Shown here in pieces: positions 6,211-13,682 of a stretch of DNA of 52,079 nt (position 1 is its first letter; every line of letters begins with the position of its first letter). The notes beneath the pieces are model-generated. The model was given only the letters and a program-made list of their open reading frames with translations. It did no database searches and had not been told where the DNA came from. Source of the stretch: a virus; IMG/VR virus record IMGVR_UViG_3300042468_001294, positions 1-52,079 of that record. One strand, 5' to 3'. The translations under genes were made by a program, and so were the position numbers.

Positions 6211-6483
6211 ATGTACTACGTCCAATTCTACCAAAAGAGCGCAATTAGCGACGCGCTGATCGAAGCCAACGGCGATCGAAGTGTTGTAATACTCGACGGT
6301 CGCTGCTCCAGGCAGTGGATGGGCGAGACTGCCGCCGCTGAATGCAAAAGACGCGGATACCTCGCTTGGCGTATCTTTCGGGGTGAATCGTTCACGCGAA
6401 GCGCGCCAGTCAGCCAACTTTGGTATGCGAACACCACTACACCAACACGCAATCCAGCGTGGCTGGGTGCAATGGGGATGTAA
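6211..6483 (+). CDS. Small early protein
   Basis: A 90-residue protein following immediately after the previous stop. There is no clear ribosome binding site, so coupling is likely. No domain recognised. Confidence 0.6.
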   Translation: MYYVQFYQKSAISDALIEANGDRSVVILDGRCSRQWMGETAAAECKRRGYLAWRIFRGESFTRSAPVSQLWYANTTTPTRNPAWLGAMGM

Positions 6484-6491
6484 GCAAACCA

Positions 6492-6520
6492 TTGACAAAC
6501 CCTCTCTGGTCTGGTATAAT
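6492..6520 (+). promoter_or_regulatory. Early promoter 5
   Basis: TTGACA (6492-6497), 17 nt, TATAAT (6515-6520). This is the only copy with a perfect consensus -10 box. Confidence 0.9.
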
Positions 6521-6549
6521 TGGTGTACCAAATATAGAGGAGTGCCCCC

Positions 6550-6783
6550 GTGGACTACATAGCGCAAATCCCAACACACATCGACGGCATCCCCTGCTTG
6601 GTCGGTGTCACTTGCCACGAGCCTATCGTGCCCGCCACGTGGCACGACCCTGCCGAAGGTGGCGAGGTCGAGTGGAGAATTCTCGACAGCCGTGGTCGAG
6701 TGGCACCCTGGCTGGAACGCAAGCAGAACAGCGTAACCATCGAAAGGTTGATCAATGACTACTTCCTTCGCCTCGATCGCTGA
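6550..6783 (+). CDS. Conserved-looking small early protein (GTG start)
   Basis: A 77-residue protein starting at GTG 6550 after ATAGAGGAGTGCCCCC. Beta-rich, with a run of Trp residues (ATWHDP, EVEWRI, APWLER) that resembles uncharacterised proteins of many proteobacterial phages. Function unknown. Confidence 0.7.
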   Translation: MDYIAQIPTHIDGIPCLVGVTCHEPIVPATWHDPAEGGEVEWRILDSRGRVAPWLERKQNSVTIERLINDYFLRLDR

Positions 6784-6931
6784 AGCCGTGGCGTACTACC
6801 TCAAAAGGGGGTACACCTCGACCAGCGATCAAGCACCATTCACCCGCTGGATGAAGTCGGCCACTGGCCAGCTTGTTCGCATTGAGCAGGTCGACTTTCT
6901 GACGGTGAAGGTGTCCCCGGAAAATGATTAA
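6755..6931 (+). CDS. 58-residue early protein
   Basis: ATG 6755 lies within the previous gene in another frame and the stop overlaps the start of the next gene. The product (MTTSFASIAEAVAYYLKRGY and onward) has a helix-strand pattern and a conserved-looking TRWMKS segment. Support is the overlap chain on both sides. Confidence 0.6.
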   Translation: MTTSFASIAEAVAYYLKRGYTSTSDQAPFTRWMKSATGQLVRIEQVDFLTVKVSPEND

Positions 6932-7247
6932 GATCGGTGACCTCATCATAGAGAAGCCGACGAAGCTGCTGCGGCAGGACGGTGAGTATACGTGCTCCGC
7001 CGGTACCTACGCAGTAAATTACACCGTCAACGACCTCGGAGTCGGTGGTTACATGACCGAGGTACCTGGGGTCGACCCTGGTGGCCACCGTTGTGTGATC
7101 TTCCTCGGTGGTGGTTGGTTCAGCAACACTAATTTGGAGGTACCAAATTACAATGGTCTTGGAAAATTCGAATCGACCGTAGATACTTTGCCAGTGGTCG
7201 GCAAATTCCAGACACAACTCGTGCCGAATCCGCAGTCACTACAATAG
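6924..7247 (+). CDS. Beta-rich early protein starting MIKIGD
   Basis: A 107-residue protein coupled to the previous gene. It shares the MIKIGD start with the gene at 4027 and is rich in Gly and beta-strand residues. Function unknown. Confidence 0.7.
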   Translation: MIKIGDLIIEKPTKLLRQDGEYTCSAGTYAVNYTVNDLGVGGYMTEVPGVDPGGHRCVIFLGGGWFSNTNLEVPNYNGLGKFESTVDTLPVVGKFQTQLVPNPQSLQ

Positions 7248-7276
7248 TTGACACACGAACGAGCCTGTGTTAAACT
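7248..7276 (+). promoter_or_regulatory. Early promoter 6
   Basis: TTGACA (7248-7253), 17 nt, TAAACT (7271-7276). It starts one base after the stop of the previous gene. Confidence 0.8.
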
Positions 7277-7310
7277 CCAGTTTCCCTAGTTGATAGAGAG
7301 GTTTTTCCCC

Positions 7311-7898
7311 ATGTTCACAGTAGACAATACCCCCGTTCAAATCGTCAGCGTTTCTGGTGGCTGGACTACCGTTCAGTTCCAGGATGGTTCGACGAAGAAG
7401 GTTCGCAACTCAACCATCGTAGAGGTCAAAGTGGAAAAGAAGAAGGAAGCAAGCAAGATCGCCAAGATCAAGGAAACGCAGATCGACCTGAGCCGGTACT
7501 TCGTGTCCGACCAGAAGACGCCCTCGGGCCGCAAGACGATCGACTGCAACGACGAGATCGGCGTCGAACTCCGTGGCCGTGCCATCGACGAAGTGTACAC
7601 GGTCGCCGCCGAGCGACTGGGAACCACAGTCGATGCCTTGCGCAGCCAATACGGTCACCTCAATGTCGGCATGCAGCGCATGAACCTGGGCAACCGCATT
7701 CGTGGTGCCGGTCCCGCCCAGCAGAAGGCTGCTGCCCGGTTGCAGCGAGCCGCTGAACGCGAAGAGGCCGCACAGGCTCGCGCCATCGAACGTGCCCGCA
7801 TCGACGCCGAAAAGGCTGAGGCCAAGCGGCTGCGCGATGCTGAACTGGTGGCCAAGCGAGCGGCAAAGAAGGCCGTTGAAGAGGTGGCAATCGCCTAG
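7311..7898 (+). CDS. Early protein with KOW-like start, LNxGMQRMNLGN domain and basic coiled-coil tail
   Basis: A 195-residue protein. ATG 7311 is preferred over an upstream TTG because of GATAGAGAGG. Residues 1-45 look like a small beta barrel (FTVDNTPVQIVSV), 45-60 are Lys-rich, and about 65-135 carry the family domain with HLNVGMQRMNLGNRIRGAG. The remaining 60 residues are a charged Ala/Arg/Lys helix, probably a coiled coil. Related to the proteins at 329 and 8997. It stands alone behind its own promoter. Function unknown. Confidence 0.8.
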   Translation: MFTVDNTPVQIVSVSGGWTTVQFQDGSTKKVRNSTIVEVKVEKKKEASKIAKIKETQIDLSRYFVSDQKTPSGRKTIDCNDEIGVELRGRAIDEVYTVAAERLGTTVDALRSQYGHLNVGMQRMNLGNRIRGAGPAQQKAAARLQRAAEREEAAQARAIERARIDAEKAEAKRLRDAELVAKRAAKKAVEEVAIA

Positions 7899-7927
7899 TT
7901 GACACCGGGGGACGGCGGTGGTATACT
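7899..7927 (+). promoter_or_regulatory. Early promoter 7
   Basis: TTGACA (7899-7904), 17 nt, TATACT (7922-7927). It begins at the stop of the previous gene. Confidence 0.85.
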
Positions 7928-7970
7928 ACCAATGTCCCCCACCCCACACATAGACTAGAGGATAGACAGC

Positions 7971-8216
7971 ATGGCAATCACTAGCACCGACTACCTGGGC
8001 CGCGAATGTACACTCGTGCACGAGAGCATGAACGAGCCAGTGAAAATTGACGAAGTGGTGAAATCCTTTCGAGGTGAGCCCTACCGAGTGATCGGTGGCC
8101 GAGCACCTCACAAATCCAGTTCGCAAGGCAAAGTCTGGTACGGCGATCCGCAGGACGAGCAAATCGGCGGCGAGTTTTACCCCTCGGTGCTGGGCTTGCA
8201 GTGGCGGCTGGCATGA
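7971..8216 (+). CDS. Small early protein
   Basis: An 81-residue protein after CTAGAGGATAGACAGC. The sequence alternates strands and loops, and the C-terminal FYPSVLGLQWRL recalls phage proteins with an SH3-like fold. Function unknown. Confidence 0.7.
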   Translation: MAITSTDYLGRECTLVHESMNEPVKIDEVVKSFRGEPYRVIGGRAPHKSSSQGKVWYGDPQDEQIGGEFYPSVLGLQWRLA

Positions 8217-8344
8217 AGAAGGACAAGGGTTTCATTCTCGAAACGCTGGAAGGTACCAGTAGCTGGGTCCTGGTACCCATCGCAATAGTCGTTGGTGTTT
8301 TTGTGGCAGTCATTAACGCAGCACTCAAGATCGGGAGACAGTGA
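8213..8344 (+). CDS. 43-residue single-span membrane protein
   Basis: ATG 8213 overlaps the previous stop (ATGA). One clear transmembrane segment spans about residues 17-38 (WVLVPIAIVVGVFVAVINAA), with a charged N-terminus. Function unknown. Confidence 0.65.
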   Translation: MKKDKGFILETLEGTSSWVLVPIAIVVGVFVAVINAALKIGRQ

Positions 8345-8589
8345 TGAAGCAACGTCAATTTTTCAACCACCCAGCCCACCACCGAACCGGTGGCATTGCC
8401 TCCCGCGACCAAGCGTTTGCGTTGTGCGTAGATCGCACACACCGAGCCAACGACGCCATGTCTTTGATCATCGCAGGGGGACCTTTGGATGCCTGCGAAG
8501 TGATACCGGCAGGCGGCTGCAATTCCAACGTCTGGACCGACTGGCAAGGCGTACCTGTGCCAACCGTGTCCGGCATCGATCGCCCCTGA
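8344..8589 (+). CDS. Small early protein
   Basis: An 81-residue protein. ATG 8344 overlaps the previous stop; a GTG at 8341 is an alternative. His and Cys residues are spread without a clear metal site. Function unknown. Confidence 0.65.
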   Translation: MKQRQFFNHPAHHRTGGIASRDQAFALCVDRTHRANDAMSLIIAGGPLDACEVIPAGGCNSNVWTDWQGVPVPTVSGIDRP

Positions 8590-8600
8590 GGAGCAGCGTG

Positions 8601-8840
8601 ATGAAGTATTGGGTCGCGATGACTGACACATTCATGTCGGGCTGGGTGCACGATATGCGCATCAGCAAACTCGTGGTCGAATGTGACGACTACAAGCAAG
8701 CACTTTCAATTCACGGCCGCGCCCAGCGCAGGCCGGAAATGAAGTACATCAACATCCATGTCCGTCAACCTTCTTACGACGCACTTCGTTTTGTGGTGAG
8801 CACCAAGAGGTTCGACGAAATCCTATGGGAACACGTATGA
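8601..8840 (+). CDS. Small early protein
   Basis: A 79-residue protein after GAGGAGCAGCGTG. Mixed alpha/beta pattern (KLVVECDDYKQAL). It overlaps the next start by ATGA. Function unknown. Confidence 0.65.
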   Translation: MKYWVAMTDTFMSGWVHDMRISKLVVECDDYKQALSIHGRAQRRPEMKYINIHVRQPSYDALRFVVSTKRFDEILWEHV

Positions 8841-9064
8841 GAACCCTCGACGAACGTTGGGCGGCAGCACACGCTAACGGTACCCCCGAACTGCCCCTGT
8901 TGGCCGAGTTGGTCAGCCAGCAGGACACCGACGATAACCTTTACAACCGAGTGACGCAGCTAATCTGCAGCGCACTCGCACACTTGGAGAAGAAAGATGC
9001 TGACAAAGCGATTTTCTACGCGAAGCGCGACCTTGGAGAGTGTCGAGCACTCCTTGACTGCTGA
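8837..9064 (+). CDS. Small acidic helical early protein
   Basis: A 75-residue protein. ATG 8837 is chosen for the ATGA overlap; an in-frame ATG at 8825 would add four residues. Mostly helical. Its 3' end contains the -35 box of promoter 8. Confidence 0.65.
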   Translation: MRTLDERWAAAHANGTPELPLLAELVSQQDTDDNLYNRVTQLICSALAHLEKKDADKAIFYAKRDLGECRALLDC

Positions 9065-9539
9065 CCCCGCTCCGGAGTATACTCCGGGTGATTCCGTGAT
9101 GTACCGGGGGGATCCGGAGAATGTCTGGAGGGTGATCCATGTTGAAAGGGGCGTTAGCTGCTGGTGGACAAGGGCTGCGCAAAATAGCGTAAATCAGTCA
9201 TTCCCTGCCAACGTTTTCACCCGCATTGAGCGTCTGCGCGTGGCGAAAGTCGAGACTCCGAAAGTCGAGAAGATCGAGAAGCCGAAGCCGGTGACGATCG
9301 AGACGCCAAAGCCCGACCGTATCGCTGCACTCCTGGCTGAGGCCAGGGGATTGGACGAGGTGATCGAGATTGCCCGACTCGCCGGGATCGATTACACCAA
9401 AGACGAGGCGCGATCGCCAGGGCTGCAGCGTATGTACCTCGGTAACCTGCTGCGCAACAAAATGAAGCGAGGTGAATTCGACCCCGAGTCGATTTACTGG
9501 ACTGGACAAGGTTTTGCCCCCCGTGCATCACCTGTATAG
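8997..9539 (+). CDS. Early protein with KPK repeats and LQRMYLGN domain
   Basis: Up to 180 residues from ATG 8997 (TTGGAGAAGAAAG upstream, inside the preceding gene). A transcript from promoter 8 would have to start translation at ATG 9099. The segment TPGDSVMYRGDPENVWRV looks like one beta domain spanning that second ATG, which favours the longer form. Residues about 80-100 have repeated VETPKVEKIEKPK. The end carries LQRMYLGNLLRNKMKRGEFD, matching the proteins at 329 and 7311. Function unknown. Confidence 0.75.
   Translation: MLTKRFSTRSATLESVEHSLTADPAPEYTPGDSVMYRGDPENVWRVIHVERGVSCWWTRAAQNSVNQSFPANVFTRIERLRVAKVETPKVEKIEKPKPVTIETPKPDRIAALLAEARGLDEVIEIARLAGIDYTKDEARSPGLQRMYLGNLLRNKMKRGEFDPESIYWTGQGFAPRASPV
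9054..9087 (+). promoter_or_regulatory. Promoter 8 with palindromic operator
   Basis: TTGACT (9054-9059), 18 nt, TATACT (9078-9083). A perfect 16-bp palindrome, CCGGAGTATACTCCGG (9072-9087), covers the -10 box, as expected of a repressor operator. None of the other promoters has it. Confidence 0.65.
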
Positions 9540-9685
9540 CACATGCAGTTCTCGCCGGTTGGGGGGTTTGTAAGTTCGTAAACCGGCGGGATCTCCAAAG
9601 CAAGTAACGCCATTGCAATGTGTTTCGGCGTGACACCTCGGAGAGACGAGGACCAACATTCATTTAACACCGGAGATAGAGCAAA

Positions 9686-9961
9686 ATGGCAATTCCGAGC
9701 GTTTCAATCACAGATCCGAAGTTCATCTACCAAAACAGCGTGACGACTGATATTCGCAACCTTTGGCGTAAACACGGCTGGGCACCCCCTCAACGAATCA
9801 AGTCCCGGGTACGAAAGGTTGACATCCTGCAAGGCGGGCAGTTGATTGCGACCGTCGACCGACTCGACGACCACGCTACTCTGGTTGACGTCAAGACTCG
9901 CAACGGGATCGATTGGTTTCAACTGCAGCGAGAGGTGCAAAATGTGTTCCGACCAAGGTAG
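9686..9961 (+). CDS. Small early protein
   Basis: A 91-residue protein after CGGAGATAGAGCAAA. Basic N-terminal half with beta-rich second half. The preceding 146 bases are non-coding and hold a GCCGGTT/AACCGGC inverted repeat (about 9554-9585) without a T run. Function unknown. Confidence 0.65.
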   Translation: MAIPSVSITDPKFIYQNSVTTDIRNLWRKHGWAPPQRIKSRVRKVDILQGGQLIATVDRLDDHATLVDVKTRNGIDWFQLQREVQNVFRPR

Positions 9962-10073
9962 GAAGCCCCGCACGGACGGCGTGGGTAGGCTGTTTTTGAT
10001 CGTCGCTGGTGCTGTGGCTGCTGCAGCATTGTTCGTTACCGTGGTTGGTTTGTTAATTTACATAATCAAATGA
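9942..10073 (+). CDS. 43-residue single-span membrane protein
   Basis: ATG 9942 overlaps the previous gene. A basic N-terminus (GRKPRTDGVGR) is followed by one strong transmembrane segment (about residues 17-42, FLIVAGAVAAAALFVTVVGL). It overlaps the next gene by ATGA. Confidence 0.65.
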   Translation: MCSDQGRKPRTDGVGRLFLIVAGAVAAAALFVTVVGLLIYIIK

Positions 10074-10282
10074 CCGAACGCAATTACGATACTGTCTCTG
10101 ATCTGACGATGAGAAACGTTTTTCGCGGGGAAGGTCTTGCATACCGACGCCGCTGTTTCGAATGTAATCAATCGAAAGAACAAACAGGTGGTTCAACGAG
10201 CAAGAAGCTCAAAATCTGGCGGTGCGCTGCTTGCACGACGAAAGCGAAGTCCGGGGTTGACAAACCCGCCGCCCCTTGTTAA
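10070..10282 (+). CDS. Zinc-ribbon-like early protein
   Basis: A 70-residue basic protein with two CxxC pairs (RRRCFECNQ about residue 29-32 and WRCAACTT about residue 52-55), the layout of a four-Cys zinc ribbon. Such phage proteins often bind nucleic acid or RNA polymerase; the role here is unknown. The -35 box of promoter 9 lies in its 3' end. Confidence 0.7.
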   Translation: MTERNYDTVSDLTMRNVFRGEGLAYRRRCFECNQSKEQTGGSTSKKLKIWRCAACTTKAKSGVDKPAAPC

Positions 10283-10285
10283 AAT
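10257..10285 (+). promoter_or_regulatory. Early promoter 9
   Basis: TTGACA (10257-10262), 17 nt, TAAAAT (10280-10285), then TAGAGGAGATAGAT and ATG 10308. Confidence 0.85.
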
Positions 10286-10307
10286 AGAGTTTTTAGAGGA
10301 GATAGAT

Positions 10308-10556
10308 ATGGCCATCGAAAAGTGGACACAACACGACGAGGAGCTTTTGGCCCAAATGCAAGCTCGACGAGAGCGAGTTCATCAAGCCACGAGAAAGCCA
10401 CTCCAGCAATTCATCGATTTGTCGATGCCTACGGTGACCGAGCGTGAAGCTGTGATGTTGGTCACTGACTGGATGATCGCGAATGCCAAGTTCCTACGTG
10501 ATCTTCTTGAGCCATTTGATGACGGAGTGCGCCCGCCATGCGTAAATCAGGAATGA
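10308..10556 (+). CDS. Small helical early protein
   Basis: An 82-residue protein with the start fixed by the standard leader. Long charged helix in residues 5-40, then a second helical segment. Function unknown. Confidence 0.7.
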   Translation: MAIEKWTQHDEELLAQMQARRERVHQATRKPLQQFIDLSMPTVTEREAVMLVTDWMIANAKFLRDLLEPFDDGVRPPCVNQE

Positions 10557-10792
10557 CTGTCCGGGAATTGGTCCAGTGGCTCTCCACGTTCAAAGATCAG
10601 GACGCTGAAGTGGAAGTGATACGGCACAATCGTAGTACAAGCTGCTACGACCAAGGCGGCAGTATTAATGTTGTGGCGTTTGATCCCGACAAGCACACGA
10701 CATATCTCGACCTGCGCGGCAACCCGTTTGTCAAACCCGATGCGCCTTTTTATGGCAAACGGACGCTGTTGTTAGGTGAAACGGACGCATAA
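10538..10792 (+). CDS. Conserved phage early protein
   Basis: An 84-residue protein. It begins near TVRELVQWLSTFKDQDAEVEV and contains YDQGG and GNPFVKPDAPFYG segments that resemble a small protein found in many proteobacterial phages, without known function. ATG 10538 has GGAG nine bases upstream; ATG 10553 is an alternative start. Confidence 0.7.
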   Translation: MRKSGMTVRELVQWLSTFKDQDAEVEVIRHNRSTSCYDQGGSINVVAFDPDKHTTYLDLRGNPFVKPDAPFYGKRTLLLGETDA

Positions 10793-10814
10793 CTTTCTTA
10801 GGAGATAGATACAT

Positions 10815-11135
10815 ATGAGCAAGCACACACCGGGGCCATGGCGAGCCACACTAGCGCCCTCACAATGCGAGGGTGTCAACGTGCAATTTTGCATCGATAC
10901 GGGGGGAGCGATCAGTATCGCGTATGGCCAAAGCCAGGAACACTTAGCCGACTATCGCGAGGCTGTGCTTGAAGAGCAGTGTCGCGCTAATGCTCTGCTT
11001 ATTGCCGCCGCGCCTGATCTGCTGGAGGTAGCAAAGCTCGCTCTGCGTATGGGTGTATATGGTGGCGTGTCCCCCAGCACTGTAGAAGACGCCGCCCGCG
11101 CCGCCATCGCCAAAGCTACCAGAGAAGCGAAATGA
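10815..11135 (+). CDS. Ead/Ea22-like early protein
   Basis: A 106-residue protein after TTAGGAGATAGATACAT. MSKHTPGPW at the start and ANALLIAAAPDLLE in the middle are hallmarks of the widespread Ead/Ea22-like phage family. Members lie in early or accessory regions and have no firm biochemical role. Confidence 0.75.
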   Translation: MSKHTPGPWRATLAPSQCEGVNVQFCIDTGGAISIAYGQSQEHLADYREAVLEEQCRANALLIAAAPDLLEVAKLALRMGVYGGVSPSTVEDAARAAIAKATREAK

Positions 11136-11455
11136 AGTGGTACAACAAGCATAAGACAAATGAACTGACCGGAGCCGCCCTGGATTGGGCTGTGCACATA
11201 GCTCAAGGGCTGGGTGATGAGATCTATGGTCCGTACTCCACATCCTGGCAGGAGGGCGGGCCGATCATCGACCGAGAGATCACGCTTATGGCACTGAACA
11301 AACCCGACTGCCAAGCAACGATCATTCAAGGCGCAAATGCTTGGACAGCCTTCGGTCCCACCCCGCTCATCGCAGCTATGCGCTGCTTCGTCGCCTCCCG
11401 CCTGGGCGACACCATCAACATCCCCGCTAATTGGCCAGAGAGGAGCAAGACATGA
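11132..11455 (+). CDS. DUF2591 / NinX-like protein
   Basis: A 107-residue protein coupled by ATGA. ELTGAALDWAVHIA, the WQEGGPIIDRE segment and GPTPLIAAMRCFVASRLGD match the DUF2591 (NinX) pattern of lambdoid and other phages. Function is not known for the family. Confidence 0.85.
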   Translation: MKWYNKHKTNELTGAALDWAVHIAQGLGDEIYGPYSTSWQEGGPIIDREITLMALNKPDCQATIIQGANAWTAFGPTPLIAAMRCFVASRLGDTINIPANWPERSKT

Positions 11456-11577
11456 AACAGAAGTACGAAGGCCAGGGCTTGGAGAGGTTCTGGCACACCC
11501 TGCTCACCTTCGCCATCATCGGCGCGGTGTCGGTGCTGGGGTGGAGTCTGTATGTGCTGTGGAGGGTACTGACATGA
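11452..11577 (+). CDS. 41-residue single-span membrane protein
   Basis: ATG 11452 after AGAGAGGAGCAAGAC, overlapping the previous stop. A single transmembrane segment lies at about residues 15-37 (LLTFAIIGAVSVLGWSLYVL). It overlaps the next start by ATGA. Confidence 0.65.
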   Translation: MKQKYEGQGLERFWHTLLTFAIIGAVSVLGWSLYVLWRVLT

Positions 11578-11951
11578 CTGACCTGAGAGACGCTGCGCAT
11601 CAGGCACTGGAGGCGTTGGAGAGCACGCAGCTTTTTGCGGCGCATGAGCACTACCCGCGCCGGCGTGTTGCTGACACCCTCGACGCCCTCCGCGCCGCGC
11701 TGGAGCAGACGGAGCAGGAGCCGGTGGCTCGGTTTGACGAGCGATACGGTGGACCAGTCTTGCTGGCAAGTGCGCCGATGTTGCGTGACGGCCAACTGTT
11801 ATATACCGACCCACCCCGCCGCGAGTGGCGGTCGTTGAGTGAGGAGGAGATTCTCCCGCGCTATCTAGGCCGCATGCTGTACAGCCACGCGGAGATGCTT
11901 GAGTTTTCCCGCGCCATCGAGGCCGCTTTAAGGAGCAAGAACCATGAGTGA
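11574..11951 (+). CDS. Early protein with AALEQTEQEP segment, paralogue of next gene
   Basis: A 125-residue protein starting MTDLRDAAHQALEALE, a start shared with the next gene (MSDLRTAAQQALEQ). Both contain ALEQxEQxPVA. This modular type is common in proteobacterial phages as uncharacterised early proteins. A duplication is likely. Confidence 0.7.
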   Translation: MTDLRDAAHQALEALESTQLFAAHEHYPRRRVADTLDALRAALEQTEQEPVARFDERYGGPVLLASAPMLRDGQLLYTDPPRREWRSLSEEEILPRYLGRMLYSHAEMLEFSRAIEAALRSKNHE

Positions 11952-12480
11952 CCTACGAACCGCCGCCCAGCAGGCGCTGGAGCAGCCGGAGCAGGGGCCG
12001 GTGGCGTGGCCGAAGGGGCGTGATCTATTTCTGCGCGATGACATGGGGAAAGGTCAACTGCGCGTCATGTTCGACGGCGACAACGATGTAATCGTGGCGA
12101 TCTGGCCCCATGACAAACCTTCCGCATCGGTGGAGTTTTGCAATGGATTCAACGGCGGTGGCAAGTCATTGGAGACACGCAAGGCGCTGATCGCGCTGAT
12201 GTGTGCGATGGAGCGTGACGGCGCACACGCCAGACCGCACGTCGATAACACTGGCCCTCTGCCCCGCGCCGCGCTGGAGCAGCCGGAGCAGGACACCGAC
12301 TGCCACGCGCAGGGCATCTGCCAGCGCAGCGGATACGGCATAGGGCAGCCGGAGCAGGTCGTTCCCTACGCCGTATGGCGGCAGGGCTTCGACGCTGTGA
12401 GGAAATACAAGGAGCAGTCGGATCAAGGCGGCAAAACCGGATGGCCTCCAGGCCAAGCTGAAGGAGTTGAACCACCATGA
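11944..12480 (+). CDS. Early protein with ALEQPEQ repeats
   Basis: A 178-residue paralogue of the preceding gene. ALEQPEQ-type segments recur near residues 11, 111 and 133, separating unrelated middle segments, which suggests a string of short exchangeable modules. Function unknown. Confidence 0.7.
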   Translation: MSDLRTAAQQALEQPEQGPVAWPKGRDLFLRDDMGKGQLRVMFDGDNDVIVAIWPHDKPSASVEFCNGFNGGGKSLETRKALIALMCAMERDGAHARPHVDNTGPLPRAALEQPEQDTDCHAQGICQRSGYGIGQPEQVVPYAVWRQGFDAVRKYKEQSDQGGKTGWPPGQAEGVEPP

Positions 12481-12989
12481 CTGAACAAACCAAAGTCGAG
12501 CCAGTTGGTGAGGTCTACAGACATGGCAAAGATTCACACGGGCGGCAATGGCATGGGGTCCACTGGTACGACCCTAATCTGGATGTGCCGACAGGAACAA
12601 AACTCTTCATCCACGCACCTTACCAGACAAACCCCTGGCGCGATGCCGTAGACCATGAGCTTTCAACCCTGCACATGGTCGCCAGCGATGACCCGCGAGA
12701 GTCCATTCGACGCCTGATCAATTGGCACTGCGCTGTGCAGATCGACCCGCTGGTTTCCTCCGCCGCTCAAGCACTTATTGAACGGGGACGGAAAGAAGCG
12801 TTGGGGCAGCCCGCCGAATGCCATTGGGTACAAGATGGTCATGAAGACTCAGAAACCTGGGCCGCATCGTGCAGCAGACACCGATACTTCTCGCTAAACG
12901 AAGGGACTCCCAAAGACAACCACATGAAGTATTGTTGCTACTGTGGTAAACCTTTGGTGGAAGTACCATTTGAAGCGGAGGACAAATAA
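12477..12989 (+). CDS. Early protein with C-terminal zinc ribbon
   Basis: A 170-residue protein coupled by ATGA. The first half resembles phage modules with a PVGEVYRHG start. The last 40 residues hold SCSRHRYFSLNEGTP and KYCCYCGKPL, a CxxC zinc site with an earlier Cys/His. Function unknown. Confidence 0.7.
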   Translation: MTEQTKVEPVGEVYRHGKDSHGRQWHGVHWYDPNLDVPTGTKLFIHAPYQTNPWRDAVDHELSTLHMVASDDPRESIRRLINWHCAVQIDPLVSSAAQALIERGRKEALGQPAECHWVQDGHEDSETWAASCSRHRYFSLNEGTPKDNHMKYCCYCGKPLVEVPFEAEDK

Positions 12990-13234
12990 TGCGTGACCCG
13001 ATCTGGGATGCAATGAAACAGCATTCCCGTGAGAAATTCGACGCTGATCGTGCTCGATTTTTGGCACAAGCACAAACCGAGGACGATGGTGGTTGGATGA
13101 AGCACACCGAATACCACTGGTCGCGGTACGTGAACGGGGAACGCCTGGATTATTGGCCAAGCCGTAAGAAGTTCCAGTGGCGCGGCAAGGTGCAGCGTGG
13201 TGATGTGATGAAGATTGTGAAAGGACAGGCATGA
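12989..13234 (+). CDS. Small basic early protein
   Basis: An 81-residue protein with TAATG overlap. Contains a predicted helix then a WSRYVNGERLDYWPSRKKFQW strand-rich segment, a pattern seen in uncharacterised phage proteins. Function unknown. Confidence 0.7.
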   Translation: MRDPIWDAMKQHSREKFDADRARFLAQAQTEDDGGWMKHTEYHWSRYVNGERLDYWPSRKKFQWRGKVQRGDVMKIVKGQA

Positions 13235-13470
13235 CCCGCGACGACATCATTAAGTGGGCGCAGCAGGCCGGTATCAAATTACCGGATGGTCCGTTCCCAG
13301 AACGTGGCTCGTTCGACTTGCCTGAAGTGATTCGCTTGTCTGGTTTGGCTTACGCCGCTGGAACTGCTGCCGAGCACAAGAGATGTGTCGAAAGAGTAAA
13401 CATCGCGTTACTTGGTTGCGAGATATCCATCCGTGACAGGGTAATACGCGCTTTGGAGGTAAAATCGTGA
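13231..13470 (+). CDS. Small helical early protein
   Basis: A 79-residue protein with ATGA overlap. Begins MTRDDIIKWAQQAG, a common start of phage proteins in early regions. The middle carries GLAYAAGTAAEHKRC. Function unknown. Confidence 0.7.
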   Translation: MTRDDIIKWAQQAGIKLPDGPFPERGSFDLPEVIRLSGLAYAAGTAAEHKRCVERVNIALLGCEISIRDRVIRALEVKS

Positions 13471-13682
13471 TTAACTGGTTCATACTGAACACCGGTTCAC
13501 CTGAAGCCCCGCCCGACAAACCGTGGCGGGTGACGCGGTATCGAGCACACCCCTATTGGGGCACTCCGGTAGGCCCGGATTACGCCGCCGATTTCCGTAC
13601 GTACTGGCAAGCCAACGCGGTGAGTTGGTTTTACCACCACATCCTCGGGTGGTCCTGTAACACTTGGAAAAAACGGAACTAG
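13467..13682 (+). CDS. Small Trp-rich early protein (GTG start)
   Basis: A 71-residue protein starting at GTG 13467 in a GTGA overlap. It is rich in Trp, Tyr and Pro. Function unknown. Confidence 0.6.
   Translation: MINWFILNTGSPEAPPDKPWRVTRYRAHPYWGTPVGPDYAADFRTYWQANAVSWFYHHILGWSCNTWKKRN

Noticed and set aside
9554-9585. Terminator between genes at 8997 and 9686
   Set aside because: The GCCGGTT/AACCGGC arms are far apart and no T run follows; kept only as a note in the gene entry.
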